From NCBI GenBank assembly GCA_014904845.1, contig MU119232.1:62001-126000 (forward strand): a DNA stretch of 64,000 nt. Reading direction: 5' to 3'. The stretch is from Acephala macrosclerotiorum (taxonomy: Eukaryota; Ascomycota; Leotiomycetes; Helotiales; Mollisiaceae). Under the pieces are notes generated by a model. That model ran no database searches. It was given only the letters and a program-made list of their open reading frames with translations, and was not told the DNA's origin. Within the stretch, counting starts at the first letter, position 1, and every line of letters begins with the position of its first letter. A program made the position numbers and the translations under genes. Shown here one piece after another: positions 1 through 11,369 of this stretch.

Positions 1-1770
1 TCAGCATTGTTGACCCTTTCGAGCCCGGGTGAGGGATGGGATGCGGTTACACTTCTACGTAAGAAGGTCTTTGACAAGGAGAACTGGCACCTACTGTTCC
101 AAATGACCGTCGTCATCATGATAACAATAACTTCGATGCTGTCAGGTCCCATCGCCAAGGTATCACTCCGCAGTAGCCGTACGATACGGACAAGCGAACT
201 TGGAGTTCAACAAACGATCAAGGGTGACGGTGGTGTGGCGAATCTCCTCGAGGCCAACGTGATATGGAACGACACTATCAGGAGCTTTGACGAAGCTGGA
301 TTCCCTTACGATCAGCTATTAGATTACCTACCTCCCTCAACAGCGACTTGGATATACGTTGCCCGCGAATGGGATCCAACTTGGACCATGGCATGCAAGT
401 TCACACCTGAACAAGTCTTACACAACGTCGTAGGTTCCGGCAACAACACGTTTTACGACCCGATCAATGCCTTTCCTGCATATCGAGACACGTATGACCA
501 ATCCTGGCTAAATACCTCCACTTACAGGTATCAAGCCGATTTCAACAGCTACGCCAACTTTGCGGACCCGGCAAGTCCCCCTTTCAAAGACGCCCTGTTC
601 TATATCCTACTTCAATCCAACCCTGAGACAAATGATCGGATGGACACGAATAAAGACACATTGCAGATATCGCTTTCAGTCCTTCACGCCCAAGACTTCC
701 GAGCGACGAACTATGCAGATGTTACAGAAGCAGCAGCAACCAAATGGCAGCCGGTCGGACCCGTTGGCAAGGCGAGTTTCACACGAGTGGAGTGCAACCT
801 CAGTCGAAAATCAGATGTTCAAAGCGAAGATGCCATACCCTGGCCCTGGTTAAACGACACGTACTCAATTACGTATTCGTACCGGTCTTACTTGCAGTAC
901 CAGATGGAAGTGACAGGCCCGCGAGGCCAGATTGTTTCCACGCCTACACCTGAAGAGAATTTGAGATTCTATCAAGCTTATGTCGCGACTGTCAACACGC
1001 AATATGCTCTCCCGTCTCCACGCGGTGTCAGCATCTGGATGGACACAGTGCAGATTTCTACGGTCTTCGTATCATTGGTCATCTTTCTGACTTGTTTGAT
1101 ATTATACTTGATAGGTCGCTACTTTTGCTTCCTGCATCAAAACAAATTGAAGCTCAAGGAAGTGTACATCCCGGATGGCAAGATGGAATGGATGATTCAT
1201 ACTGCAAAAGTCTCAGCACAGGACTCGGGAGAACAGGTGGTTGAAGGGAAGAGAGCCAAGGACCGCGATCACTTCCGGACAGCAACTTTTGGCTATATCG
1301 ACACACCTCTGGAGGGCGTAGACACTGGGCTACGACGCCCTTCACTTGCCCGAGTTTACAGTGCCAAAACTTCGAGTAATACTAAAAGGGTGTCCAAAGG
1401 CGTACCGCCCCGACAATATCCTACGGTATTCAGGGATGATGGCAAAGCAGACAGACACGACGAACCAGAAAAGGGGAGCAATCTCAACCAAAATCCAGAT
1501 CTCCGAGATTTACACAGTGCGCCTGAAGCGATTGTCTCGTCGGCTGGCGAGGACTCGCAATCCATCATCGGGGCACAACATCCCGATCCCGACGGAAACG
1601 CAGCCAGTACACAGTTATCAAGAAGGTCTTCAACTGGGACTTTACTCAACATTGAAGAAGACTCATCCGAATCGAACTTTCAATCGATCGTGCGCAAGAC
1701 CGAGGGGGTTGGCCCAAACAATGATACAGCCCGAAGTACCTTGGGGACAAATAATTGTGAAAAAGAATGA
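1..1770 (+). CDS. Fungal membrane protein of unknown function, 5' end cut by window
   Basis: An open frame runs from the window edge to a stop at 1768-1770. No in-frame ATG precedes the first membrane segment, so the true start lies upstream and the gene is partial. Visible parts are a hydrophobic segment near codons 30-50 followed by the LSGPIAK motif, about 300 residues with many N-x-S/T sites that look extracellular, a second membrane helix near codons 350-372, and a hydrophilic Ser/Asp-rich C-terminal tail of about 215 residues. This layout (N-terminal membrane segments, glycosylated ectodomain, one late helix, disordered cytosolic tail) is common in uncharacterised fungal plasma-membrane proteins. 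I do not recognise a named family and assign no function. Confidence 0.7.
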   Translation, partial: SALLTLSSPGEGWDAVTLLRKKVFDKENWHLLFQMTVVIMITITSMLSGPIAKVSLRSSRTIRTSELGVQQTIKGDGGVANLLEANVIWNDTIRSFDEAGFPYDQLLDYLPPSTATWIYVAREWDPTWTMACKFTPEQVLHNVVGSGNNTFYDPINAFPAYRDTYDQSWLNTSTYRYQADFNSYANFADPASPPFKDALFYILLQSNPETNDRMDTNKDTLQISLSVLHAQDFRATNYADVTEAAATKWQPVGPVGKASFTRVECNLSRKSDVQSEDAIPWPWLNDTYSITYSYRSYLQYQMEVTGPRGQIVSTPTPEENLRFYQAYVATVNTQYALPSPRGVSIWMDTVQISTVFVSLVIFLTCLILYLIGRYFCFLHQNKLKLKEVYIPDGKMEWMIHTAKVSAQDSGEQVVEGKRAKDRDHFRTATFGYIDTPLEGVDTGLRRPSLARVYSAKTSSNTKRVSKGVPPRQYPTVFRDDGKADRHDEPEKGSNLNQNPDLRDLHSAPEAIVSSAGEDSQSIIGAQHPDPDGNAASTQLSRRSSTGTLLNIEEDSSESNFQSIVRKTEGVGPNNDTARSTLGTNNCEKE

Positions 1771-2318
1771 TGAGTACCGTGATTGACTCGACGGTAATCT
1801 TGAAGTCTGGGGCTTCGGTATTTCTCTATTGAAGTATGATTGACAACGAAGGGCTGACTATTCATCATTCTTGCAGAAATTTACAAATATTTTGGTTTGA
1901 TACACTCCTGGTCGTTTTCATTTTTGTTCTTTGTGCCTTTAATTGATGAATCGTGACAATTTTGAGCGATAAATTTGATATTATTGGGCTTGTACTGTCA
2001 CAATTGAGCAGAGGGAGAAGTTGGTATCTCCTTTGTCCTTCTGAAAACGTAGCATATTAACAGTGATTTTAGCGGGGGAAAAAAAATGAATCAATGACTG
2101 CCATACTCAGGATCGAGATTCTGGTACAATTAGTGCCATGAGCTGGGTGTAGCCCCTGAAATTTGAAACTCAATGTGAACTTCGAGTCTTCGACGACGAA
2201 ATATTCCACAGACAAGAGAATCAACATGAATGTCAAGCGACGAAAACCATAATGAGCCTCCTAATTTTATGCTTACTCCCGGGAGCCGTACGGCTTCGGG
2301 ATCTCAATCCCGTGTTTG
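1771..2318. other. Intergenic region
   Basis: This 548-bp stretch separates the 3' ends of two convergent genes. I see AT-rich sequence compatible with 3' untranslated regions and no supported gene. Confidence 0.5.
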
Positions 2319-2906
2319 TCAAAAGACCCCGGGAGTAAAGTCCACAACCTGAGCTTTCTTGACCACAGCCCCAATACTCTTAACAAATGCCAGATGCGCA
2401 GGGTCAGTCTCCAGATAGTACTTTCTATCTTCTTCGTTCTCAAATTCCTCAACGAAAGCATGAGTGATTCCAGCCTAGTAAAATTGCGAGTCAGCGGGTT
2501 CTTTTTCGAGGAATGGTAACACGTGATGCTTACGGCTAGTCCCTCTGGACTGTTCTGCTTGCCTCCTATGGCCATCTTGACATATGGCTTATTCGTAGTT
2601 GGATGAAGGCACTCATCTTTGAGCGCAATCATTCTATTGCATACCTTGACGTCCAATTAGCATGATTTATAGCCACCATGGGATTGGGGTTTGCACGTCT
2701 GTAATTTCTTCCGTCGTCGTCTCCTCCTTGAACTCGAACATGACGATGTGAATTATACCCATCTTGGAATTGGTGAGAGAGAGGTGCGTGGAGATTGAGC
2801 TGCTAATTGGGAATCTGAAAACGCTGAATACGGCGATGAAGCCGAGAAATGCGATGATGGAAAGAGCGATTGGCTTCGAAAGTATGTTGCGTCGGTGATT
2901 CATCAT
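2319..2906 (-). CDS. Stress-responsive alpha/beta-barrel (Dabb) domain protein
   Basis: Three exons on the minus strand: 2906-2697, 2644-2534 and 2474-2319, with introns 2696-2645 (GTGCAA donor, CTAAT branch) and 2533-2475 (GTAAGC...CTAG). The product is 158 residues from the ATG at 2906, or 110 from the ATG at 2762, where it begins MGIIHIVMF. The 110-residue version matches the usual size of Dabb (stress-responsive A/B barrel) proteins: an N-terminal IHIVMFEFK strand, a central THAFVEEF segment and a terminal VDFTPGVF. The longer form adds a hydrophobic segment near residues 13-30 that could be a signal anchor. Dabb proteins form small ferredoxin-like dimers, and some are polyketide cyclases or olivetolic-acid-cyclase-like enzymes. 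No biosynthetic cluster is visible here, so the substrate is unknown. Confidence 0.8.
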
Positions 2907-3091
2907 CAGGTTCTCGCGACCTCAGAATATCAATGCTTGTTACTTGATGTAGGAAGGAGAGGCATGAAGCTCTTGGTACCAAAAGTGAAGAGGAAGAGGA
3001 AGAGAGGAGAGGTCATCGAGACCTCGGTCTAGAGCGAATGAGGGCAAGCGCGAAAAGACGAACCACGTGACACGATCCACTTCTGAAAACG

Positions 3092-3262
3092 CTATCCCTT
3101 CGACCGGTGAGACATGGTCCGTACTAGCAAGGGGGGTGTGGCTGCACGCAAGCCTCACCTCGCTTTCTTAATTTTCTTAATTTTCAGAAAGCGAGGTGAG
3201 GCTTGCGTGCAGCCACACCCCCCTTGCTAGTACGGACCATGTCTCACCGGTCGAAGGGATAG
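3092..3262. repeat. Perfect 77-bp inverted repeat with 17-nt AT-rich loop
   Basis: The arm at 3092-3168 is the exact reverse complement of 3186-3262. I compared all 77 positions and found no mismatch; the bases immediately outside (3091 and 3263) do not pair. The 17-nt loop at 3169-3185 is A+T-rich and holds a partial direct repeat of TTAATTTTC. The structure lies about 185 bp upstream of the Dabb gene start, in its promoter or 5' region. No target-site duplication is obvious next to the arms. It could be a palindromic mobile-element remnant, a fold-back element or a small-RNA precursor. Confidence 0.95.
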
Positions 3263-5309
3263 GCAGCGACTTGACTTCATCGAAACGTCCATCCAAATCA
3301 ATACGAACGACTTGCAACATGTTCTATGTCTGGCCCCTACCATATCTGATGATCGCCTGAGGTTCTAGGCATGATATCCTGTACCCTGCATGGATATTCT
3401 CAGAAAGATGAGCAGACCTCATCGTGGACGCGGCGACCAACGACCGTGTGATTTCCGCAGGATCCGAATGACGCGATGCCTTGTGAGGGACTCCACCGTG
3501 CGAGAAATGCTTAAAGGTTGGAAAAATATGTACATTTGAGCATGAACCGCCGGGTAGGCGTCGGAATAATCATCCTGCAGAGACAGCTACTTCCACTGCG
3601 CAATCTTCGCCACCGCCTGTATCACATGGCATTTCACCAACTTCAAGTCTTGGTCTAGAATTTTAGCTCGACGGGAACGTGATGCTACATTTCACATATG
3701 GGACGAATATGCCAATGGGCTTCAATTAGAATGGCTACCCAGAAGTAAAGAGCTCCCTCAATGCCCCGAACAATATGATGAACTCGTGTGGTCTTGGATT
3801 GTGTGCGAACTCTCCGTGGTCCAACAAAGACGCCACCATGAAGCGACCTATCAGCGAAAGTAAACCCGCCCTGCCCCTCACTCTGGCCAGCCGAATGTTT
3901 CTATAGTGTGGGAGCCTTTCCGCTGGCTTGAGAACCATCTCCTCATTTCCACGACATGTTTCTGGCAATGTTGTCGTGGGCACAAGAGAAGAGATTGCGA
4001 TAGACATCGAGCTCACTCCACCAGCCCATTCCTCGCTGTTAAGCACCGCCTCCTCTTCTGTGTGATTTAGGAGTCTTGAATGGCCCCATGTTCCTGCAAG
4101 ATACTCCTCGACTGTTTCGAAATCCATGAAAACATGAATACTGACTCCGGGTTTGGGAATAGTCACCACTTGCGAGCAGCTCGACGGTCAGTATTCTGAC
4201 GCACGCGAATCGCTTCGCTTCTTCCGCCATGCAATTCCGATCAGACATCCTAGATACTTATCCTAGAGAGTCGTCGCTATTACGAGATAGACGGTTACTC
4301 GAACTTGTGTCGAAGGATCTCGCGATCGAGCACGTTGAAACTCCTAGGGATGTGAGGACAATCAAGAGCATCAAAGGGCATTTGTATATCATGTAGGCTT
4401 CCCAGAAAGTCTATGCGAGCATGAAGACAAGGGAGAACAGAAGTATGGCGCTGTCGCTGGAAACACAATGGTGAGTTTATTCCCATAACAATCTTCTTTT
4501 TCTCTGTGATCTTTCTGTCGCTGGTCAGCATGAACCAGGTTTCCTAGGATGTTGAGGAGCCTGAAATGCATCTGAGACTTAGATAATGAGATGTTAGAAG
4601 CTGGGAGCTGTCCCATGAGCTCGTCTGCCTAGCCTTTGAGATATCTTCAAAGTCCCCGGGGTCCTGGAATATTGAAATCGTGTACTAACTCAAATTTAGA
4701 CGGTTGCTTCTGTCATTTACGATTTGCAAATGCCGGAAATGCATCTCCATAAAAGGAACCCTTGCTATGGCAGCTGGATAACATATGGCATTTCGAAGGA
4801 GGGTCCAAGGAAGAGTCCTCAACTCCATTCCAAGCTCTGATGAATATCCCTAACTTCCTGTACTTTCTACAGTACTGTGTCGCTTTCTTGAAAAACCGCG
4901 AGGCGGGGTAGACGTAGCTACCGTATTCGTATTCGCCGCATTACGGATTGTGGGGCAGAAGTTCGTCCGTCCACATAGCCGAGGACTATCCTTGGGTACG
5001 GGAATCCTTGCTTAGATTCGAATTCTAGATTCGAATTTTCCTCCTCCTTCCAAGGCCATGTCCTTGGGCCTTACTTCAAGTGCGGGGTGTTCCCGTTCAT
5101 GTCGTTAGAACATTACACCGATGCTAGCACAAGCGTGCGGCAGGTGGACGCCAAGTCGCTTCCATGACTTTCATCTCAGAACCACAGCCTTCCTGACGAG
5201 AGTGAATGGTATAAGTGGGCATTCTTTTCTGGCTTCTACGTTTTTGCGACCTGGTCTTCCTTCCCTTTTCACACTCCCATCTTGATTTGACAAGATACTT
5301 AATGCAATC
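3263..5309. other. Gene-poor intergenic region
   Basis: I see no gene I can name here. The longest frame is minus-strand 4169-3735 (144 codons). Its composition looks partly protein-like, but it has no recognisable domain, and adjoining frames (4248-4039, 4531-4295) do not join it with clear splice sites. A short direct repeat of TAGATTCGAATT lies near 5014-5040. The region may hold a decayed gene, but I cannot support one. Confidence 0.4.
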
Positions 5310-8019
5310 ATGTTGTACCTACCATTGACTTGGGTCTGTGTGATCTGCATGGTCTTCAATTTTCTGTGTGAAGCCTCTATTGCAAGTCTTCTGCAAACCA
5401 ATCCTCGAGATGCGTTCTCAAGGTTCAAAATCTACCCCTCCTTTGGAAAAGGTTTGGCATTGACAAAGCTAATTCAACAACATTCAGGCCCGCGAGCCTG
5501 GCAATGGGAACTGGTCCTTTGTATCCTTCGAACAGCTTCCGATCATTCCAATTGACGCCAGCCCAGCCTGTAGCAACATTGAACTATGGATACGAAGTCG
5601 CGGGCTGCCCCGTCTTCAATGTTGCAGTAATCACAGGCAAAGTTCAGATTGAGGTCAAATACTCCGGGCAATTCGTAGGTTTGTCCCAATCTTTCTCAGA
5701 CGGCCCATATCCATTCGCAGTCGCGCTTTCAAACAGTTACCGCGTTGGGACTTTCGAAGTCACCAACACCGGACTCCCCCAAGCCTATTTCCTCCAGGGC
5801 GGACAGCGATGGCAATCAATCCACCTTCTCACCAACGGCACCATCACTTTCTCGAATCTGGGATTCAAAGCTTTGATTTCCAAAGTTGATGTCGATGAGC
5901 TACCTGGCGGGTTCGAAAGTGACAATGAGCTCTTGAATGGGGTTTGGAAGTTGGGTACTAGGGCTGTGGGTGCTGCTTGTGTTGAGCAGGGGACCCAGAA
6001 AGCCATTTGGGAGGTGGATGGAGAGGGTACATTCGTGCCGGGGATGAGGCCTGGCTTGAGTGCAAGGGCTGCAACTCTGAAGGACTACACTTTGGAATTT
6101 GATGTCAAGATTGAGAGAGCAGGTATGGGTTGGGCTGTGGTGAGTACACTTCATTTCCATAACGTCCACTATCCCCTCAGACGCTTGAAAGCCCCATCAA
6201 ATGCACTGGAACTCATGTTTCTAGGCTTTTCCACTGGCATATCCGGGGCAAGGCATCCAGCTCAACATCGTGGGTGAGCTTCCAACTGAGACAACGTTTG
6301 TCAACACAAATACCTCTCTGACGCCGCCAAATTCGATATTGCCTGATACGGATACTCTTTCGTCGACCAAACTACACTCACCTCGTATCATCTAGATACT
6401 TTTACGATACTATTCTCTGTGCATGAGCAAACATGGTACACACTCAAAGCTGTTCTATCCTCGGGCCAATATCTTGCAGTCATCGTGAACGATACCCAGA
6501 TCTTCAACGCATCTTTGGCTGGCTACTACATCGGTGGCTCCACTATCTCAACTACAGGTTCTTTCGGATTCGGCGGATGGCAAGACCAATCTTCCTACGT
6601 CAAGAATGTCTTCGCATACAACACCGCAAACGGATCAATCCCCTACACCAACTCAATGACAGATGCAAATGTCGTGCTTCCAGAATACGGTGTTCACGAG
6701 AACTATGCTTCAGTCTGTCTAGATGGCGCAAAGCGCGATCGACTGGTATGGCTCGGCGACTTTTACCACACTGCGAAGATTATCGCTGCGAGCACCTCTA
6801 GATATGATCTCGTCAAGGGAACTTTGCAATATTTCCTCGATTGGTAACGGCTATATGGACTGCTTCCTTATGACTCTCCGATGGGCTACGATCACTCCAT
6901 CGCAGATGACGCCTTCTCAATCGATGGCGGCGGCGCGCTTGCGCTTGTAGGCATCGAGCTGTATGAAGTTGGTCTTCCGGACTATCAAATCCTTGGCTTG
7001 AAGGCATTCACAGATTATGTTTCCCAAAGCAATGATCTGGCTTGGACTAGAGAGACTTGGTCGAAGTAGCAGCTACAAGTCGATTGGCTCCTGTCACAGA
7101 TCAACTCTACCACCGGTCTCCTCTCCCTTACAGGCTTCGCGTTCCTTGGTCCAACGAATGGCGGATCTGCGATTTCTTGTGCACTTCTTGAAGCACTCAA
7201 AAATGTGGCTCTTGTAGCTACTGCCATTAGCGACACGCGGTCAGTGGCCAAGTATCAAGCAGCGTCAACGTCACTTTTAGCTGCCATCAACAAGTTTCTT
7301 TGGAATAACGAACTTGGAATATACTCTCTATCTCCAGACTCCCCAAATGACTATTCGGTCGCCGGGCTCTCATTCTGCATCACTTTTGGCGCAGCAAACA
7401 CGTCTCAAGCATCACGCTCACTTTCTTCTCTTTCAAATTTGAGGCTCGGACCCGGGTACAAAGACTCAACACAAGTGAATTCATCGGACCCGACAGTGAA
7501 CATCTCACCAAATACCAACGGTTTCCTCCTCGCAGCTCTCCTATCACACAACGCTACGAACTTCAGTTCCACTACGCTAGAACTCATAACAAGTTTGTGG
7601 GATCACTGCTGTCAAACAATGAGACTTCCACTGGTGCAAGCTGGGAATATGTCAACCAAGTAGGCGATCCGGGATTGAGCCTCTTCACTAATTTAAGTCA
7701 TCTATGGGGTGGAGCGCCGACGTATATTCTCACTCAATATGTTACCGGGTTTCAGCAAGCCCATGAAGTTGCAGGATTTGGATATGGAAATTGGGTCATT
7801 AACCCTTCGGCTGGTTTAGCTATGGGTCTGAAGAAGGCAGGTGCGACGGTCGTGACTGCTTTTGGGGGCAGTTTGGAAGTGCAGCGGCAGGTTTTAGGTG
7901 CGAACTTGCTAGGTATTACGATCAAGGCTCCTAGAGGAACGAGTGGGGCCTTTGAGTTGGGTAGTACGCTGAAGGTGTTGCGGGGTAGTGATGAGTATTC
8001 TTTCACTGTGAAGCTGTAA
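5310..8019 (+). pseudogene. GH78-type (alpha-L-rhamnosidase-like) secreted glycosidase, disrupted
   Basis: Exon 1 (5310-5422) encodes a signal-peptide-like start (MLYLPLTWVCVICMVFNFLC). Intron 5423-5487 carries a GCTAAT branch site, and a second intron is 6140-6224. The translated pieces in order resemble fungal six-hairpin glycosidases of the GH78 type, including a QGGQRWQSI segment, an ACVEQGTQ segment and a PDYQILGLKAF segment. The reading frame is broken at least four times. There is a frameshift near 6350, where the frame is restored before FSVHEQTWYTL. An in-frame TAA lies at 6845-6847, within LDW-stop-RLYGLLP. An in-frame TAG lies at 7067-7069, within WSK-stop-QLQVDW. A further 1-bp frameshift lies near 7600, at the TSLW/GSLLSNN junction. 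Each break is flanked by coding-like sequence on both sides, so these are not introns. The ancestral enzyme would act outside the cell on rhamnose-containing plant polysaccharides; the family call is from memory of conserved segments. Confidence 0.72.
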
Positions 8020-8457
8020 GTATGTCGCAGCCATGGTTACATCAGCAATGCGTCAGTAAGAAGACTTGAACTGGAATCAATGGTAATCAGCAGTAAGGGT
8101 GCGTTGCCTCTCTCTGTGGTATTACATGGTGGGCAACGCTATCTACTTTCTATATGAAATGACCTATGTGTCAGAATGTCTGTCAAGCACGTGATTTTTG
8201 GCGCTAGTTTCGGGGGTTACTCTGATCTCGAGCACTTGTAAAATGCAACTGATTCTGATCTAATCTACTCTACCCTGAAGTGCTATTCTGACACTATGCG
8301 AAGCACTACATAACTCCGATATTACTCGCCAACGCCCAAGAACAAATGAATCCGAATCCACAGCAATCAATAGTAGAAGCTTCCACAACAAACACAATTC
8401 CCTCCCACATATTCAGCCTCGATAACTGCAATACCCCCAATTTCAATCCTCGCCAAG
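8020..8457. other. Intergenic region between convergent genes
   Basis: About 440 bp lie between the 3' ends of the GH78-type pseudogene and the RTA1 gene. I see no supported feature in it. Confidence 0.5.
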
Positions 8458-9413
8458 TTATACCTTGTTATAAACCTTCTGCGGCACCATCTGCACATTC
8501 GCACTATCCCTCGAGATACCCCTCTCCAGCTCATTCGGATATCGGAGGTAGAAGATAAAAGTAACAGCAAACATCAGGACACTATCAAAGATATACAAAG
8601 TCCATTCGTGCTTGAGCGGGTACCCAGTCTGACCCATCAGGTATTCGATAACGCGGAAGATTGATCGAACCATAATGAGAGCGCTGACTGTGTAGAGCAT
8701 ATGAAGACTCCGCTTCCACGGGATATCGGCGCTGTAGGAAGCTGGGGTTGGATCTTTACGAAGTTGGGACTGTTGGTGTTTCAGTCAGCGACTAGTAACT
8801 TGGTGAACAGGGAGAGGGAAGGCAAACCTGGAAAATAACAGCTGTCAAAGCAAACAACCCAAACATAACAATCTGAATAAACAGCCCGCCCACCACCATC
8901 CCCTCCCCCATCTTCACAGTACTAGATTGAAACATCAACCCCGCACTCCCACCCTGAACCAAGAAACTCAAGATATCACCATACACAAAAGTCTTGGTTA
9001 GCCAATTGACTCTAATCACCGAATGTTTCTCAGCACCGATGGAGCGGATGATTCGGCCGAGAGTCATGTAGATAGATGCTGCGAAGAGGGCGGGAGCGAC
9101 GAGGATGAATAGGTTTTGGATTATGTAGGGCATTAATTTGCCTGTTTTGTTGTGCGCGGAGGCGCGGGCGCAGTAGCCTATGAATTCGATTGTGGTGAAG
9201 GCCAGTACTTGATACTTATCTGGGAAGGTGGAGGTAAAGCGTACGGAAACATCCGATTGTAAAGGCCCAGCAGAATTTGGCTTTTGTGGTCCAGACTTTG
9301 TAGGCGTGAGCGGCGGTCGAGATTATGAAGAGAGCTGCAAAGATGCCAGCTGCTGCTTCTGAAGGGATATAATTCCACAAGTAGTAGCCATTGTGGCTTT
9401 CAAGGGCAGCCAT
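8458..9413 (-). CDS. RTA1-like multispanning membrane protein
   Basis: The start is the ATG at 9413 (MAALESHNGYYLWNYIPS). Exons are 9413-about 9245, about 9207-8828 and 8769-8458. Intron 8827-8770 has clean GT...CAG borders. The first intron is very short (37 or 43 nt depending on the donor chosen), so that junction is uncertain; both choices keep frame and give about 285 residues. The product has roughly seven hydrophobic helices. It matches the RTA1 family in the early PSEAAAGIFAALF helix, the IEFIGYCAR segment, the YIIQNLFILVAPALFAASIYM helix, and the FRVIEYLMG...HEWTLYIFDS region. RTA1 proteins are fungal lipid-translocating or lipid-stress membrane proteins; some confer resistance to 7-aminocholesterol. 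The exact substrate is unknown. Confidence 0.88.
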
Positions 9414-11369
9414 TTTGGGCTTTGAAGGTGTTGAGATTGTGAAATGTAAATGTGTTGCTTGTGGTCTCTGAAATTGGCGTGCTCGTGGTGTCTTGAGATT
9501 CTGGATTCTTGTTGGAGAGAATTGGTTTGGATTGAGAGATGTGGACTGTAGGATCTTTTTATCCAAAAGTGCGACAACACTATCTATATATCCTCCGTTG
9601 TGGGTCGTCCTGTTGCTGTCGAGGGGGTAGGAGGCAGGAAGCACGCAACGATGGTACCAATTCTTTCTTTGCGCGTATCTGTTTCTCAATACTAGACCCT
9701 TAGCTGTGGAGCATACTACCATATTAAATACTTCCCACCAATAACAAAGCAAAATCCACAAAGCTGGCTGTGTTGTGGGGGTGGATTTGAAGGTTTTCCT
9801 GGTGGCCTTTCTCTTTCGATACGATAAACGACCGTGTTCGTATATCGCTTCCCCTAAGCAGCTTCAGGGATCATGCCAGCAAAGAGCTGCTCCAAGCTTT
9901 GATCGCTATGAATCAGCGACTTTTATCGGTGTTTCGGGGCCTTATTTACTGAATATTCAGGCTCTATGCCCTAAAATATAGCGCATCAGCCACCCCGAAG
10001 CCCCCTTGAACTGGGAGGATATGTACCGTATTCTTCGTATCCACGTATTCAAGCGACCAGCATTCATCTTCAATCCCATCCTCATCTGACGAGGCGAGAA
10101 ATCATGTCTGAAGATATGAATATGTGCAAGAAAGCCTGCGCTTGCGGAAACGTGAGATGTATCAAGTCCTAGACCAAACCAGCGGTCGCCTTTTGAGAGG
10201 CTGTGAACAAGCATCTTTGAATAGCTTCACTCCTATCTCTATCAACTCTCGCAACCGCAGCAACCAATGCATCACCACCTGTTGTGGATCTTGGCTACGA
10301 GCTGTATCGGATATCACATTTCGATGTAAGCCAAGCCTCCCATATCTTTGCAAATAACGAGTCTCCCAGACAACAACGGCGGCAATAACAGCACTCTACA
10401 ACTTCTCAAACATCCGATGTGCATACAGCAACACTAATTGGGGACCTGGGATGGCCAACTCTTATCTTACCTACCACAACAAGGCCATCGATTGAAGAGC
10501 ATAGGCCACCGCATACATGTTCTCAAGCCCAGGTTTCTTGGCAGACTATCACCTTGAGTGGGTTCCTGAATACCCGAGCAAAGCCGAACATCAGATCCTG
10601 GATGGAATCCCGCAAGATGACCTCAAGACAACTCATCGAAGCACATTCTGCCATCGTCTCGCTTTCCAACTACGGTGCGATAAACGTAGGTCCAACACTT
10701 ATGAGATACTCATCACCGATGATTCAAAATTACTGCTCAAATATGGGAGGTACAACAGCTCGATTGAAATCACGGCCTCGCACACCCCCAATGGAGCTTT
10801 GATTTTTGCCCCTCCATTACACAAGGATACACAATATTGTTCTTCTTCTCTACTGGGGTTTCTTGCGCTTCTCCTCCAATCTTTGAATACGTCGCTACTA
10901 CTCTCTATCCTCCCGTCTCCGAGTCCTAATGCTATATACCGGCCACAGCACTCCGGTAGTGCTTACTACTCTAGAAGCAATCTTTGTCTGCAACGTCTGT
11001 AAGGCGAAGGTGGGGGATGTTCCGGAGTTGGTGGTGTCGGGAACAGAGTACTAAGAAATGAGGATCAATTTGAGCGGTGTCGTGTTAGCGCCCGAGGGGC
11101 AAGGTGCTGTGGATCGTTGCGGGTTTTGGAAAGTTGGGGTTGGTGTATTGAGTGTGTTGAGATGAGCAAACTTCTCTTCAGACTAATGTATTAGTATATG
11201 TGTTCTCAGATCACACCTTTGGATTCAATTCTTCATTCTGCATTTTAGGCGAGAGAAGAGGAAGGGAAGGTGAGCGCACGTGACATAGACGAGAAACCTC
11301 ATCTCCAACGAAGTGCTGCTGCAACTGAGCCAATTTCCATCAAGTGACGTGCATGTTAGAGCTATGGCC
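9414..11369. other. Long region without a supportable gene
   Basis: Nearly 2 kb. The RTA1 promoter occupies its left end. The longest frames (plus 10419-10802 and 10517-11002) overlap in different frames, lack a recognisable motif and have no convincing splice sites joining them into one product. A decayed gene is possible around 10350-10820, but I cannot identify it. Confidence 0.4.

Noticed and set aside
3735..4169. 144-codon minus-strand frame with protein-like composition
   Set aside because: No recognisable domain, no convincing splice partners, and the region is otherwise gene-poor; kept only as a remark in the intergenic entry.
5014..5040. Short direct repeat of TAGATTCGAATT
   Set aside because: Too short to distinguish from chance or simple duplication.
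8346..8558. Small plus-strand frame antisense to the RTA1 gene end
   Set aside because: Shadow of the real minus-strand exon.
10419..11002. Overlapping plus-strand frames of 127 and 161 codons
   Set aside because: They overlap in different frames, end in low-complexity sequence and match no family I know; no splice model joins them.
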